A model generated the notes under the pieces. It did no database searches. It was given only the letters and a program-made list of their open reading frames with translations, and had not been told where the DNA came from. Positions 35,121 through 47,756 of a DNA stretch of 64,000 nt are shown piece by piece (positions within the stretch are counted from its first letter, which is position 1; each line of letters opens with the position of its first letter). The stretch is from Suillus spraguei (Eukaryota; Basidiomycota; Agaricomycetes; Boletales; Suillaceae). The position numbers were made by a program, and so were the translations under genes. The stretch spans positions 310,001 to 374,000 of the forward strand of contig JABCPU010000003.1 in the NCBI GenBank assembly GCA_016800925.1, given 5' to 3'.

Positions 35121-36152
35121 CTACGAAACCGTCAGAAGAGGAGGTAAAGAGGGCGACGTCGATGCATATGAAGAGGGCAGCCCAGAAAATGCGTCATTTG
35201 ATTGGAAGTATCCATTGTATCCAGCGTCGAAAATAAAATCGTCAATATAGGTAGGGGGACTAGTAGATACCGATGGAAGAGGCATGAACGAAGAACTAGA
35301 TGATCCAGCACCAATTTCGGACGACCAACTATAGTCATACACGCCGTCAGCCACGCCGGAGGCTCCACCATATTCAGCAACGGGAATCTGGTAGTTGCTC
35401 GTCGGCATCGGAGCAGGGGGACCCCAATGTGCTAAATTGTGTTCAGTGAAGCCTGGAAGTGAGGCCTCTGAAGGCGGACAGTAAGGAGCATCAGCTACTT
35501 GGGGAGGTAAAAAGTGAAAGCTGGGCTGTTGGGAAGTATTTTTATCTGCCGACGAGGCAATGGCATCTAAATCTAGTGTGCGGGCATCGATTCCATGCTT
35601 CTTCATATGTGCGACAAAAGCAGATCGCCGTTTAATTCTAACAGAGCATGAGCCCGACAGGAACAATACCAACTACAACAGCTAAAACTGACCTTGTGCC
35701 ACATTCTGGTACAGTGCACTTGTACGCGCCCTCGCGTCTGTGAGTTTCCTTTCGATGGCGAGTGCAAGACGATGGATCACTGAACGCTTTCATACAAGTA
35801 CCAATGCCACACACGTAAGGCTTGGCCTTAGTACTATGAAATGTTCAGTATCATTGGAAATCCAAAAAGAACAAGCTTACTGTGTGTTGAGGTGGGTCTT
35901 GAGGCCTGAATATTGAGCAAACGATTTACTGCACAAGGTGCAACTGTGTGGCCTGGAAGCCGAAACTATCAGTTGGTGCAATGCTTCGATATGACGAAGA
36001 GCTCACTTAATTCCGGTATGCAGCAGCTGGTGACGAGTAAGATCGCCCTTGCGAGAGAAGGTCTTAGAGCACGATGAACATGGCCACTGGTGTCCGCATT
36101 ACTCAGTAAGCCGATGTCCGAGTCCCAGCAATGCATTACTTACTGTCGACAT
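35121..36152 (-). CDS. C2H2 zinc-finger transcription factor
   Basis: Four C2H2 fingers lie at the N-terminus: WPCSSCSKTFSRKGDLTRHQ plus LLH, HSCTLCSKSFAQYSGLKTH plus LNTH, YVCGIGTCMKAFSDPSSC plus TRHRKETH, and YKCTVPECGTRIKRRSAF plus VAHMKKH. The coding sequence starts MSTW, with a 60 nt intron after the third codon; further introns interrupt fingers 1-2, 2-3 and finger 4. The remaining 160 or so residues are Pro/Ser-rich with aromatic patches (DFIFDAGYNGYF), possibly an activation domain, ending LPPLLTVS. DNA target unknown. Nuclear location is expected. The gene is intact. Confidence 0.88.
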
Positions 36153-36640
36153 TGTAGCGGGTATAAAATGTTAAGGAAAGTGGGCGACGTTGGCCAGCGA
36201 CGTCGATTAAAAGAAATATAAAGGTAATAAAACGTGCAGGGGTTTGGTCCACAGATTGAACCATGATTTAAAGGTTTAAAGGTAAGAGGCCACCCGTCCC
36301 CGAGGTGGAAGAACAAGTTTCGCGGACTTTGACTTGGGCTAAAAATCCATTGTTGCAAGGCCGAACCGATGTCAGTGCCTAATACGGAAAGACAGTCGAC
36401 ATGTTCCTTAGCTGATCTATGACGAGGAAGACACATGAAACCTTTCAACATTGCTGCTGTGCTGAGAATGACAATAAGAGAAATACAGCGACCGAGGTTC
36501 CTGGTGCTGCCCAGAGCCTCGGGAACAAGGCGCCACGTCTCACCTTGGTCAGCCAAAACCACAAAGAACGCGGGGTGATGTAGCTTTCCAACACTTTCCA
36601 AACAGCACAATGGTGTGAAGTTCATGAACGACGAGACGAA
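36153..36640. other. Intergenic, about 0.5 kb
   Basis: Upstream flank of the C2H2 gene. A 161-codon minus frame (36140-36625) crosses the C2H2 start in another frame and has no motif, so it is not called. Confidence 0.5.
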
Positions 36641-38064
36641 TTATATTCCGAGACCGGGTCCATCAATGATTTTGGTCACCCTCTCTTTCATCCATGGTGC
36701 TATTGTTAGTAGATCATGCCAGGTGAACGAGGCAAACTGGTTCCAACTGCCCGCAAACTCAGACTCATACCCTATGATCGCCCTTGGTCTAATCAGCTGC
36801 ACAATTATCCTGTTATATTCCCAGTAAGCATCCAGAGTAATAGCAAGACACTTGGACAAACATTAAACCGCCCATCCACTGTTTCCCTTCCTCCTCAAGA
36901 GATCCCCACCTTCTATCTCCTCCACCGGGAGTGTATAGCGGATAATTTCGGTGGGACTCCGCAGGCAAGGGATGTGTAAGTTTGCTGTATAGATGCGAAC
37001 CTGCTAAGAAATAATTTATCACAAATGGAGCAAGAATGCAACTCAATATTACCAGCCAGCGGACCATCATACTCATCTCCATAAGGAGAATTATGCAACG
37101 CTCGGTTATTGCCCTTCAAGTTCGCTCCATGGGTACCAGTGATCTCAATGCCTGGAGGATGGAGTAAAGCATGCGCATTGTGGTTCACAATCAATGGCGA
37201 ACGAGGCATGTGAAGAACTCCGATGGCGACGACCCGCACGTCAGTAAATGTGGCGACCACCTGCCAGTACATTAGCAGTAATATGCTACGTGAAGCACAA
37301 AGCACCGACTCTTATTGTAGGTGGCAGATGTGAAAGGTTACTTTGAAATCTATTGCTCTGTAAGCGACAAGCGTACAGCAGATAACAACCGTTGATGAAC
37401 AACGTGCTAGGAGCTTACTGCATCTCGGCAAATATGGTCATGGGACTAAAACCCCGTGAGGACGATTCCAATTCGTTGACCGAACCATTGCGATTGAGCA
37501 CAATATATCTAGGCCGCATTCTGCTTAGAAATGGCTACCTGCAAGCATGCACACGATTTACTTAGTCCAAGCTTCATCCGTAGTGCAAGTGGTGTAAGTC
37601 CTGTGCCAGACACGATACAACATTCTACAATTGTGTCATTCACGCTCCAAAGAGAACACAAGATGCACATACTTGATATATAACTCCCTCCAAGTGTTAT
37701 CCTTCTTCCACTTCAACCATCCAGGAATAAATCGTTTGCGAAAGCATTCTTCCCACTCAGAAGCCTTCAAGTTCGGAAGGGATGATTCAAAAAGTATAAA
37801 ACCTGGCGGTGCGAGCGTAAGGATATCAATCCAATTACTTCTGGGTACGGTTAAACGAAGACCGAGGTGGTAGAGAGTTCGTTCGTAGCGGCCACTAGCC
37901 AGGTTTTGGTTAATTGGGCGTTTCCAGGGGTTCAAAGTCGAGTCTGAAGCAACATGTCTTAGTCTCCGAGAAAGATTCGACACTTTCACTAGTGATTCGA
38001 GGTCTAAGTTGCCCAGGATTGTAGCAATAAGCTCAACTGGAAGGGACTCGAGTGTCGTCGGCAT
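36641..38064 (-). CDS. F-box protein (Agaricomycete type)
   Basis: Substrate adaptor for SCF ubiquitin ligases. The F-box is at the N-terminus: MPTTLESLPVELIATILGNL, then LVKVSNLSRRLRHVASD. After it come conserved blocks known to me from mushroom F-box proteins: FIPGWLKWKKDNTWRELYIK, TTCTTDEAWTKYIVLNRNGS, DVRVVAIGVLHMPRSPL, LLHPPGIEITG, LYTPGGGDRRWGSLEEEG and SFTWHDLLTIAPWMKERV, ending DGPGLGI. Seven or so exons join in frame; the junction before NRFQSNLSHLPPTIR needs an acceptor two bases past the first AG. An upstream Met at 38145 is in frame, but the F-box position favours 38064. Length is about 400 residues. The ligase target is unknown. Confidence 0.85.
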
Positions 38065-38554
38065 AATGGTATTGAATATGGTGAGAACGGATGCGGGAAA
38101 GCAGTCTTGTAGTGGCGGTGGACTAATGTAACCGGTTACCTCCAAATATACTACAACTTTATTCGCAGCGCAACAAATAACTTATCCCTACTAGCTAGAA
38201 GCCATCGCGTTATATTATTCAATTTTGAATAGAGAGGATGCGTTGCGAGATTACAAGACGAAATTCAGCGTCCAACTATCTGCACATAGCCTACACCAGT
38301 AGACAACGCTGCTGCTAGCTACAGTGGTTCTTGTGTTTTGCAAGATGAGTTGGGGCACAACATAAAAAATGATTATAACCTAGTGCAAACCAGTAACTTG
38401 GGCAATATGCGACTGGGTCTTCAATTCTGTCGTGCATGCTAATGATGAAGTCACATTGCTGCTGACTGCGTCATTGGGTAAACTGAAAATATTATTCAAT
38501 AGCACAAGGTAGCAGATAAAGATGAACGTACATCCAACCACCGGCATCACAACA
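38065..38554. other. Intergenic, about 0.5 kb
   Basis: 5' flank of the F-box gene and 3' flank of prefoldin 2; AT-rich, no gene recognised. Confidence 0.5.
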
Positions 38555-39094
38555 TTACGCCCTACTGATCGGACGAACATTATAATCGCGTTTAAAAATC
38601 TCAAAGTCGCGTTCCTTCGTGGTGTATTGCTCAGAAAGATTGGCAATAACTTTTTTGATCTAACGAGATATAGGTATCAGACAATCAGTAAAATGGTAGG
38701 AAGGGGCACGTACGCCTTCGCGATTTGTTTGCAAAGCAGGAACTACATCCTTGACAGTACGCTCAACTAGCACACCACCGATCAAGCGGAAACACTTCCG
38801 ACCAGGTTCTACTTGAAGTGCTTCATTCAAAGTGGAAAGGACAAGTCTAATGGAAGGTGAGTCGAATGTGGGTACCAAAAATATGATAAAGGGCGTGCCC
38901 ATGCTCTTCTGCCTCCTGCTCCAACTCGCCAATCTTCCCAGCAAGGCTTTGAAGCTCATTTTGCAGACGGGAGTAAGTCTGCTGTATTTCTGTCTGATCA
39001 AAGAAGCGATTAGAGGCAGGGATTCTGGGGAGAATGGATGCGTGCCCTGATCGCTCAATGGTTGAACTTTTGCTTTTGCTTTTGAGGTCGACAT
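38555..39094 (-). CDS. PFD2: Prefoldin subunit 2
   Basis: Beta-type subunit of the prefoldin (GimC) hexamer that hands unfolded actin and tubulin to the chaperonin CCT. The start MSTSKAKAK is joined by an intron to TEIQQTYSRLQNELQSLAGK, the first coiled-coil helix. The second intron leaves EEHG joined to LVLSTLNEALQVEPGRKCFR. The family signature GGVLVERTVKDVVPALQ follows, then IKKVIANLSEQYTTKERDFE in the last exon, ending RPISRA. The second intron is best read as GC-AG (donor GCACGC at 38898). Length is about 125 residues, right for the family. It is head-to-head with NDUFS8, with 123 bp between the start codons. Confidence 0.9.
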
Positions 39095-39217
39095 GAAGAA
39101 TCGCGATGGACTGTTGAAATAACGAGGAATACACGATTGGCTAGCGTTGTCACACTAGAGTGACCTACGTCACAGAAGAATGTTCGGTGTTAGCAACCTT
39201 GCCCGGCTTTCACCGCC

Positions 39218-40226
<1,009 letters not shown>

Positions 40227-40944
40227 AAGTAGTAGTTTAGATACGCCGTGGCAGGTTATGTACTTATTTGGTGGTCCAATTCTAAATTTCTTCACCTGAT
40301 ATCATCAACGTTGAACAGTAAGCTTAAATACAGGCACCTTCTGAACACGTTGATCTAGCCGCCTCGTTGCGGCTACGATCCGAATGACTTGCGCGATGTG
40401 TGTGAATGATGAAAATGTCTTCCATTCGTGCAAGCTGTATCAGATATGCAGGGAGAGGCACTTCTCAATCACAATCATTGCATCTTTAATCTTAGGTTGT
40501 CGTATCATGCGCCATTGATTGTGGAGCCTGATGTTCTGGCATGTGTGCTAAATTTTCTGTGAGATCACCGTCTCTTAAGATTCCCGGGTTAATTGGATTT
40601 TTGTTAGGTTGGTCATATGAGGCTCCGCTACCGCAATCTGGGCTGGTTTGATTTTAAACTAGACCACTGGATCACCGCTAGAAATACCCACCTCTGAGCG
40701 ATCCCGGATTAAACAGACTGAATACCAACGGGAGGGTATGGGCTATCTCGTGTTCAATCATTATGGAAAACCCACTACTTCTCGCATTAACATCAGCGCT
40801 AAATCATGTCATCCAACGGGGTAGCTCCGAACACATGTCTTCCAAGGAAATCACATGCCCCCTTAACAGACAATAGGCGAGTCATCTAAGAATATTTCCT
40901 TTACTCGGATACTAATCCTTGGATTCCATCGTAGAGCGCAGCAG
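40227..40944. other. Intergenic, about 0.7 kb
   Basis: No open frame of note on either strand and no RNA gene recognised. Confidence 0.5.
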
Positions 40945-41403
40945 ATGCCCCCCCACGTTTCCCCTGACACCCCGACTCATTGTACTTCCCACATCCAGCC
41001 AAAAACCACAACCCTGACAGCCCAGCCACAAGCCCGGGCCCGCCTCTCCGTGAGATTCGCAGACAAGCGAGATGGCATGATACTGCCTCCCTCAGACACC
41101 CGTTCCTCGTCTCCCATGTCCAACTACACTCGGCAATTGCTCTCAGAAGCTCGGAAACTTGCCGTGTATGAGTCACGGCGCACAGGTCGCAGAATCACGG
41201 CGATGGATGTCATTCTAGATCCTATGCGGTCAGTGGCAACTACACAACCTTATCGCTGCGCCGCCAAGACCTATTTTCCTCAAGCGCGCGAACATGACAC
41301 GTCCAAGGCCCATCTTGGCAAGGTGGAGCTGTACGAACTTGAAGAAGCTGCTATAACTATTTTAGCCGCTGCGTACAGTCAGAAGATGTCTGCGGAAACG
41401 TAG
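40945..41403 (+). CDS. Small unrecognised protein (152 residues)
   Basis: A single open frame starting MPPHVSPDTPTHCTSHIQPK. The N-terminal half is Pro/Thr-rich; the C-terminal half looks helical (YTRQLLSEARKLAVYESRR, then ELYELEEAAITILAAAYSQ). The words ARKLAVYESRR...RRITAMDVI faintly recall the histone H4 fold region (RKTVTAMDV), but this is too short to assign. No intron needed. No family recognised; it may be a genuine small gene or chance. Confidence 0.4.
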   Translation: MPPHVSPDTPTHCTSHIQPKTTTLTAQPQARARLSVRFADKRDGMILPPSDTRSSSPMSNYTRQLLSEARKLAVYESRRTGRRITAMDVILDPMRSVATTQPYRCAAKTYFPQAREHDTSKAHLGKVELYELEEAAITILAAAYSQKMSAET

Positions 41404-41937
41404 GTTTACTAGCGTTTGGCCGCCGAATTTTGATGGCTAGGATATTTTTTGCTCGTGATACTTGCATTGCACCGCTATGTTTCTTGATGATAGATATGCT
41501 CTGTTTATGTCCTCTTACATGACCCCGGGGGCCCTTATTATTCCCCTTTGTATATTTTTAGGAACCCCTTCCTTTGCCCGTGAAAGACAAAAGGGAAAGA
41601 TTTACGCTTTGATCCGCCGATCCAAGCAGCGCGCTGCGAACGCTCCTATACGCTTATCACGACAAACATAGTGTCTGTAAGTCAAACCATCATGTCACAA
41701 CTCGGCAGACAATCATCCCTTCGTATTAAGCGATAATGGAGCACACAGCGCGAGCACAACACGACGAACAGGGTATACCAAGTATTACGTGCGCTAGCGA
41801 TGTACAGAAATACTAAACAATATATACACGCAATAAACCATGAAAGTAAACCACAAAAGCAAACCACCAACTTGAAGTACTCGGGCTCAAGAAGATCTAA
41901 AAGGAAAGTCACCGCAAAAAAATAATCAGCACTTTGT
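41404..41937. other. Convergent intergenic region
   Basis: About 0.5 kb between two 3' ends; short frames on both strands without motifs. Confidence 0.5.
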
Positions 41938-43806
41938 CTAAGTATCCGAAGCTTCATCTTCTTCTTCCTCCTCGCGCTCGTGGGAACGCGCGGGCTCCTG
42001 GTGAAGTCTCTTCGGGCCACGGTCATCGGCAATATGGCCTGCGAACCTCAACGGTGCTTCTCCCCCGCCTCCTGAGACACCCGCGGCGGCGGGTGAATCA
42101 TCGACGTCATCAACTCCATCTATTTCCATGTCTTTACGAGAGCGTTTCCTGGATGATTCCGCAGGAGGGCGATGCTGCTCTGGAAGCATGTAGTGCCCGC
42201 CAGTTCGGTCACGGCTATATGAACGGCCTTCTTCATAAATGACATCTTGATCTTCACTTGGATTGCTTGGCGGATTTGCCTGTCGGGGTGCATAGGGTCC
42301 CCTGTCTCGGTCATAATATTGAGTGTGACCTTCAGGCCGCGATAATGCATCCCCGCCACCATTGCCGGAACCAGATCCGGAACCAGACCCTGATGTGTCA
42401 GAACGAGAAGATCGACCATGCATACCGGGTCCAATGGCCTCCCGAGAGTATGGGTAGTCTCCTCTGTCTACATGAGATCTAGGCCTTAGATGAGAGGGAG
42501 GAGATGCCTGCATCACTCCTGAAGGCGCGGATTCTCGAGCAGATTCGCTCTCATGACGTGCCCACGCACGTTCTCTCTCGAGATCGCGCTCGTATTCTGG
42601 GTCTGGGTGACTAATGGTCGCTCCGGGCCCGACGCGCTGTTGATTGTGAAGACGTGATGCTCGAGTGTTAGGGGACGCCATCGTGGAAGAATGTGAAGAA
42701 TGCTGTCGTGAATGAGTGTATGGATCGCCATGGTAGCTGTTACGCTCGAGTGTCTCATGTCTTCTAGAAGATCGCTCCCTGTCACTTGGGTGTGGGGGGC
42801 TGTGATGCCCGTGTTGGACGGGGAGAAGAGAATCCTGAGAGTACTGTTGAGGATGAGGGATTCCCCCTGAGTGGTATCCTGGGGGAGGTGCCTGGGAAGT
42901 TATCTGATGGCTACGCGATCTGGAAGGTGAGGATTGTGAACGCGAAGAACCATTACTATGAGGATGAGGGTGAAGATGGGGGCTATGGGCCTGTGAATGT
43001 CCATGCGCCCTCGGTGGCTCAAGATGCTGTATAGGAGTCAACTGCGAGAGGGGTGGAAGCTGCCGGGAAGAGTCATGACCTGAGGCGGAACCGCCCCTCG
43101 ACATGTGCACTGCAGGAATTCCGTGGGAAGGGGCAACTCCAGGACCTATGGGCCCATCGGGAGCCTGAATAGGGCGACCATCGGGACCAGTGATAACGCG
43201 GAAGGAGCTATGATTGTGCATGTATTCGATAGCGTTGTGATCGTTTAAATCTACAGGTGGAAAGTCACGATGGTCACGATGCTGGTGGTGCGCTGTTGCA
43301 CCCACATCACGCGGGTGTGGAGGAGGCACAGCAGGACCAGAGTGGGTAGGAGGAAGTGCATGACTGTGAAGGTCTGGGGAGGGTGGCACAGCGGAAAGGC
43401 GTTCATACAAGACACTTAATTCCGTATCAGATGCACGTTGAATGATGTGCATGGAAAGTTACTCACGCCCGTTCTAGTTTCATGCGCTGGATAGATTTTT
43501 TAGCCATGAGGACCTTGTACTGAAGTTTATCATTGTCCTAAAAGCAGGTAAGTTAAGAATACATTGAATGGAGAGGTATTTTCCAACCGTTTCGATTTCT
43601 TTTACTTTTCGCTTTAGTTCCTTGTATTTTGTCTGATACTTTTCATCTTCGACACCAGCTGCTATGCCTGTAGCATAAGCCTTAGATTTCTGACGTGGAG
43701 CAGCAGCGGCAGAGACGGATTGTGCAGGCATCTGTAGATGAGGGAGAGTGACAGGGCTTGGGGAGTGGATGTGGGACATTATGGCAGTGCTCTGAGGTGG
43801 CAGCAT
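41938..43806 (-). CDS. INO80F-like protein (probable INO80 chromatin-remodeller subunit)
   Basis: Three exons. The N-terminal part is Pro/Ser-rich, then comes a coiled coil crossing two introns: EDEKYQTKYKELKRKVKEIE, then TDNDKLQYKVLMAKKSIQRM, then KLERAVLYERLSAV. This K-x-K-E-L-K-R-K...LERA-x-LYERL pattern is the hallmark I associate with INO80 subunit F (TFPT in animals) and its fungal counterparts. The remaining 480 residues are low-complexity: His/Pro/Ser-rich, a Gly-Ser run and an acidic tail (HEREEEEEDEASDT). A basic KRSRKDMEID patch could be a nuclear signal. Start at 43806 (MLPPQSTAIMSHI), or the second Met at 43779. Complex membership is inference from the coiled coil. Confidence 0.7.
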
Positions 43807-44535
43807 TGGATAGTGCGGTATTACTCATCGAAAAAGTCTTGGGTAACGGCGGCGTACGCATCGACTCAGTCTTCCATATCACAAAGTCTACCTTACTGGT
43901 CACAGAATTCGAACCAGCTCAAGCAGCATGTCTTTAATTTTAGCAAATATTTTCCATGAAACCAGGGCGCGTTCCGGCAGTGGTACGTTAGATTCAAGTT
44001 CTAGGTGCTGGATCTATTGAAACTTTGTAGTGACAGCAGTATATACTGTTCTCGTCCGAGGTATTCCAAAGAGGATCTTATCAATGGTTAAGTTTCGGAG
44101 CAAGGGGACCTGAGGTTATCGGAATGTCAGACAGGCGCTGCACACACAAAAGTCCGTTATGCACCCAACCTGGGGCCTGGATTCAGTCTTACCGATCTTG
44201 CTGCAATCATCTGTTACACATGAAATGATTATTATGATTCGATGGGCGATTCTTGATAACAGAGTGTGTGTCCGCATGCCCGGCAGTGGGCATCTTATTA
44301 GCTTTCACATTCAGGGCAGGTCTCATTATGATCACGTGCCAAGCACATTGTTGTGAATCCGAAAGCCGCCTTTACCATCATCCACAACGCGTCCAACATT
44401 CAGCAAGTGAGTCATTGAATTATTAATTAGGACAGCGCACTAAATTACGGAAACTTAGTGTCTATACAGTACCGACAGTGCGTGTAATAGATTATACAGG
44501 ATGGCCGTGAGCTTAAGCGCAGTCTTTACAGAGAC
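43807..44535. other. Divergent promoter region
   Basis: About 0.7 kb between the INO80F-like gene and NDUFA13; no gene recognised. Confidence 0.5.
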
Positions 44536-45117
44536 ATGCCTCCACCTGGGGGCTTCGAGGCAGTCAAGTATAAACGAAACCTTCCCTTTCGTGGTCCAAG
44601 TGGGCTAGTCATTCTGGGAGCTGTGACAGCCGTGTGTGCATATGGCTTTTATCGAGTTGGGATGGGAAATCTAGAGAGAAGGTATGTTTATCTTCCGAAC
44701 ACGGACGAAATTGGCGCATGGCAGGAGGCCATAAAACGTGTCTTTTCATGGTGCGCTCGTCATGAAACGTGCACTTGCGAGGATCCGGCCGCTATTCTTA
44801 TCAGCGCCGCACCCAACCCGGCCCGTACCAGAAAAAGTCAATTAAACTGATTTGGGTGACAGGGAACTGCAAAGAGAGCAAGTTTGGTCCCGTATTCACC
44901 TCGTACCATTGTTGGTAGCAGAAGGGGATCGAGATGCGTATCGTCGCCAACAAGCTGCGTTACAGCGTGAGGGAGAGATTATGAAGAACGTTAAAGGATG
45001 GGAGGTAAGTTTGATGACCAAATATTATTATATAATTCTAATCAAATGATATAGCCTGGTAAAAGTGTTTATAACAATACACGATATCGTTCGGCAGAAT
45101 CGATTGTGGTTCTATGA
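44536..45117 (+). CDS. NDUFA13: Complex I accessory subunit NDUFA13 (GRIM-19)
   Basis: Single-membrane-span subunit of mitochondrial complex I. It starts MPPPGGFEAVKYKRNLPFRG, the near-invariant GRIM-19 N-terminus, then a membrane helix (LVILGAVTAVCAYGFYRVG) and MGNLERR. The second exon begins ELQREQVWSRIHLVPLLVAE, then AYRRQQAALQREGEIMKNVK. The last exon begins PGKSVYNNTRYRSAESIVVL and ends there. Intron 1 (44682-44862) is 181 nt, about three times the local norm, and stays open for 56 codons when read through from exon 1. Length is about 133 residues, as expected for a fungal member. Confidence 0.93.
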
Positions 45118-45700
45118 TTGGTCGAGTTTTAGCTTTCTTTGTAAAGTCACAATCAATTATTAGATCTTTTAGCCGCAAAGCGCGCAGTTGAAGAAGCTTC
45201 CAGAGGCGCCACACAGCATTTAATCCGAATTGAGAGTGTGATCTTGAACCCGCCATTGCTATATTGCGAGTAGTACATCCGGTGGCGGATGGCAATGTAA
45301 GTACAATAAGTGCCCTTATCTTCGGTACCAATATACCAAGTCTAGAATAATAGTTTAGGGCAGGTCCCGCTTTACTTGATGCTAAATTTTTCAACTACTC
45401 TTCGTTGCTGACTTACGCCGCAAGACAGTTGGCTGGCATAGCTTTACCTTACAGGTACTAGACTTTCGCAGAGATTGGCATTCTTTCCAATTCAGTGAGT
45501 GAGTCAGTTATGTTCATATCAAGCAAGTCATTATCTCACAGCTTCACTAGGGATTTTCCTCCGAAGGTGAGTTCAACTATTATTGGTTCTACTCCCTTTG
45601 CCGTATCCTAATCAGGCACCGACCCCGAGCACACCCCCTTTTCAGGACTACGGGATAATCGAACTTACAATCCGAGTCAGGTTGCCAAAAGTTCACCATT
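45118..45700. other. Intergenic, about 0.6 kb
   Basis: No gene supported. The region is the 5' flank of the HMG-box gene. Confidence 0.45.
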
Positions 45701-47756
45701 ATGGCATCTATCCTTAGGTTTCGAATGCCGCTAAGGATAGCCCCTCTTAAGCAGGCCCGATGGCGTTCATACACGTCCTCGTATCCCGTTGACACCCCTT
45801 CCGATTCGCTTTGCCCCCAGGCCACTCCGCCTACTATTAAAGCAAACGTTTCGCGTTCCTTCTCTCTTCCACTTTCCTGTTCTACCCATACAATGCCTAT
45901 ACCTATGGATAGCTATCCCCATCGTGATCCTCATTCAACTACCCTTCCCCGCATCTCTCTCTCTACTGATACCCCAATGAAAGATTCCATGAATTTCTTG
46001 GGCAGTTCATCCTATGATATGTTATCACCAGATAATGATCAGTTGCTTTTCGGTCCCTTGGAGTTCGATGAGGGCCCATTGCTTAGCCCCTCCATGGCTC
46101 TTTCGTGGGACTCACCAAATGACTTTGGCTATCATCACCCATTGTCCCCTCCCACATCCGACCACACCCCTTCTCCACATCACCTCTCAGACTTCGATGT
46201 AACAGACACACCACCCAATAATTCATTCTATGATTCTGCTTCATTTGGCCGGTTTGATGATATGCACTCCATGCTCGATCTAGATGCCCCCCACTTCCCC
46301 TGGCTGAACGATCCTGTATTAGACCCTCCACTTCTCCCATACCCATCCGTAGTGCTGGCCGGATCCACAATCGCCGCCACTCTTCTCCTACCCTAATCAC
46401 ACTTTTACGCCCAGCGCGTCCTTCTCACCGTCGGAATTTGCGCTACCGCATCAGCTGCCGAGATCGTTATCGCCGGCCGACGGCTCTGATGGTTATCTCA
46501 GTTCGCCAGGTCTCCGCGTGGCATCGATATCGCCTGCGGAAACTTCACTGAGAGCGCCACCGTGGACTCAATTATGGGACTCGCCACAATACGGAACTTC
46601 CACGTCGTCAACGCGTGTTCATCAGCCCCTATCAGACCACCCTTATGGAGTCAAACGCCAACGCTTTCAACCCAGGCGAGACATTTCAAGCCTGGGTTTC
46701 CAGTCTTCTAGTGCCCCAATACAAACCGGCATGCTGTCAATGACGAGGAACTATAGTTCCCGTCCTGTCAGCGTTAGCGATGATCGTGATGCAACTATAC
46801 GCCGCAAGAAGCGGCTATCGACTGATGAACTTTCCAGGGAAGAGAAATCAGTAGATTCACGTATGCAACTGTAATTCACCATCGTCATCATCTTGCTGAC
46901 TTTGACTAATCCCACTACAGCCCCTCTTAAGTCTGTACTCAAGCAGCCCAAATTAGCACCAAGTGCTTGGCAGCTCTACTTCACAGACTGGATACAGCGG
47001 CACCAAGCAACGAGCACAAGAAAACTCAACGTTGCACAGGCTGCCAAGGAAGCCGGTCAGGAGTATGCTAATTTAACTGCAGAAGAGAAGGAGGTTTGTG
47101 TCATTCCTCCTGCCAAGTCTGCACAGGCTGACAAATCACTCACAGCCTTATAAGCGACGGTCTGCAGTTCTGAAAGAGGCCCGTGAGCGCGAAAACGCGG
47201 CCTACATGAGGAGTCTCACTCCTGATGATATCAAGAAGGAGAATGCTTACCGCACTGCCCAACGAAAGGCGGGTCGTTCTCGGAAGAGTAACATCAAGGA
47301 TCCCAACGCACCCAAGAAGCCGCTCAGCGCGTACTTCATGTTCCTGCAGCGTATCCGATCCGACCCTGCCCTTGTGAGGGAAATATTTGGTGACGAACAA
47401 GAGACAACTAAGCAAAGCGTGTTAGCCGCTGCCAAATGGCGATCAATGACTGATGATGAGCGCAAGGTACGGAAAAATGTTTGTCACATTCGCGTAATTA
47501 GCTGATCTCATTTCCCTAGCCTTTCCTTGCGCAAGCTGAGCAAGAGAAGCTCGAGTACGAGGCTGCACGGAGGCTGTACGAGGAAGGCACCACTGATCTT
47601 GGTACAAGTATCAATTTCAGCATCTTGCCGAGCAGTCCCAGCGGTGAGAGTCCATTCCGTGCTTTGCGCGCAACCAAGACGGAGTCGCTCAGTTCTGAAA
47701 GCGAGAGCGATGGAATAGTAACTGACGACGGACTCAGTCGGTTTGCCCGCATATGA
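45701..47756 (+). CDS. Two-HMG-box protein, Exp1-like; apparent frame break in the N-terminal half
   Basis: DNA-binding protein with two HMG boxes in its C-terminal half. Box 1 is APSAWQLYFTDWIQRHQ...KLNVAQAAKEAGQEYANLTAEEKEPYKRRS. Box 2 is DPNAPKKPLSAYFMFLQRIR...TKQSVLAAAKWRSMTDDERKPFLAQAEQEK. In Coprinopsis, a two-HMG-box protein, Exp1, controls cap expansion and autolysis; this gene resembles it, by inference. Three introns (after 46862, 47094 and 47466) join in frame. The start MASILRFRMPLRIAP could be an Arg-rich organelle signal, or translation may start at MPIPMDSYPHRD (45892). The frame from 45701 stops at 46396, but coding-like sequence resumes in the next frame (SPPLFSYPNHTFTPS) from about 46365. 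No standard intron reconciles the two: a 13-base excess or an indel near 46348-46362 would. Confidence 0.75.

Noticed and set aside
36140..36625. Open 161-codon minus-strand frame
   Set aside because: It overlaps the start of the C2H2 gene in another frame and has no motif or splice support.
44682..44850. Read-through of NDUFA13 exon 1 as a separate 104-residue protein
   Set aside because: The GRIM-19 family joins MGNLERR directly to ELQREQV, so the segment is an intron; kept only as a finding on intron length.
45038..45394. Minus-strand frame of 118 codons downstream of NDUFA13
   Set aside because: It overlaps the NDUFA13 last exon on the other strand; no motif.
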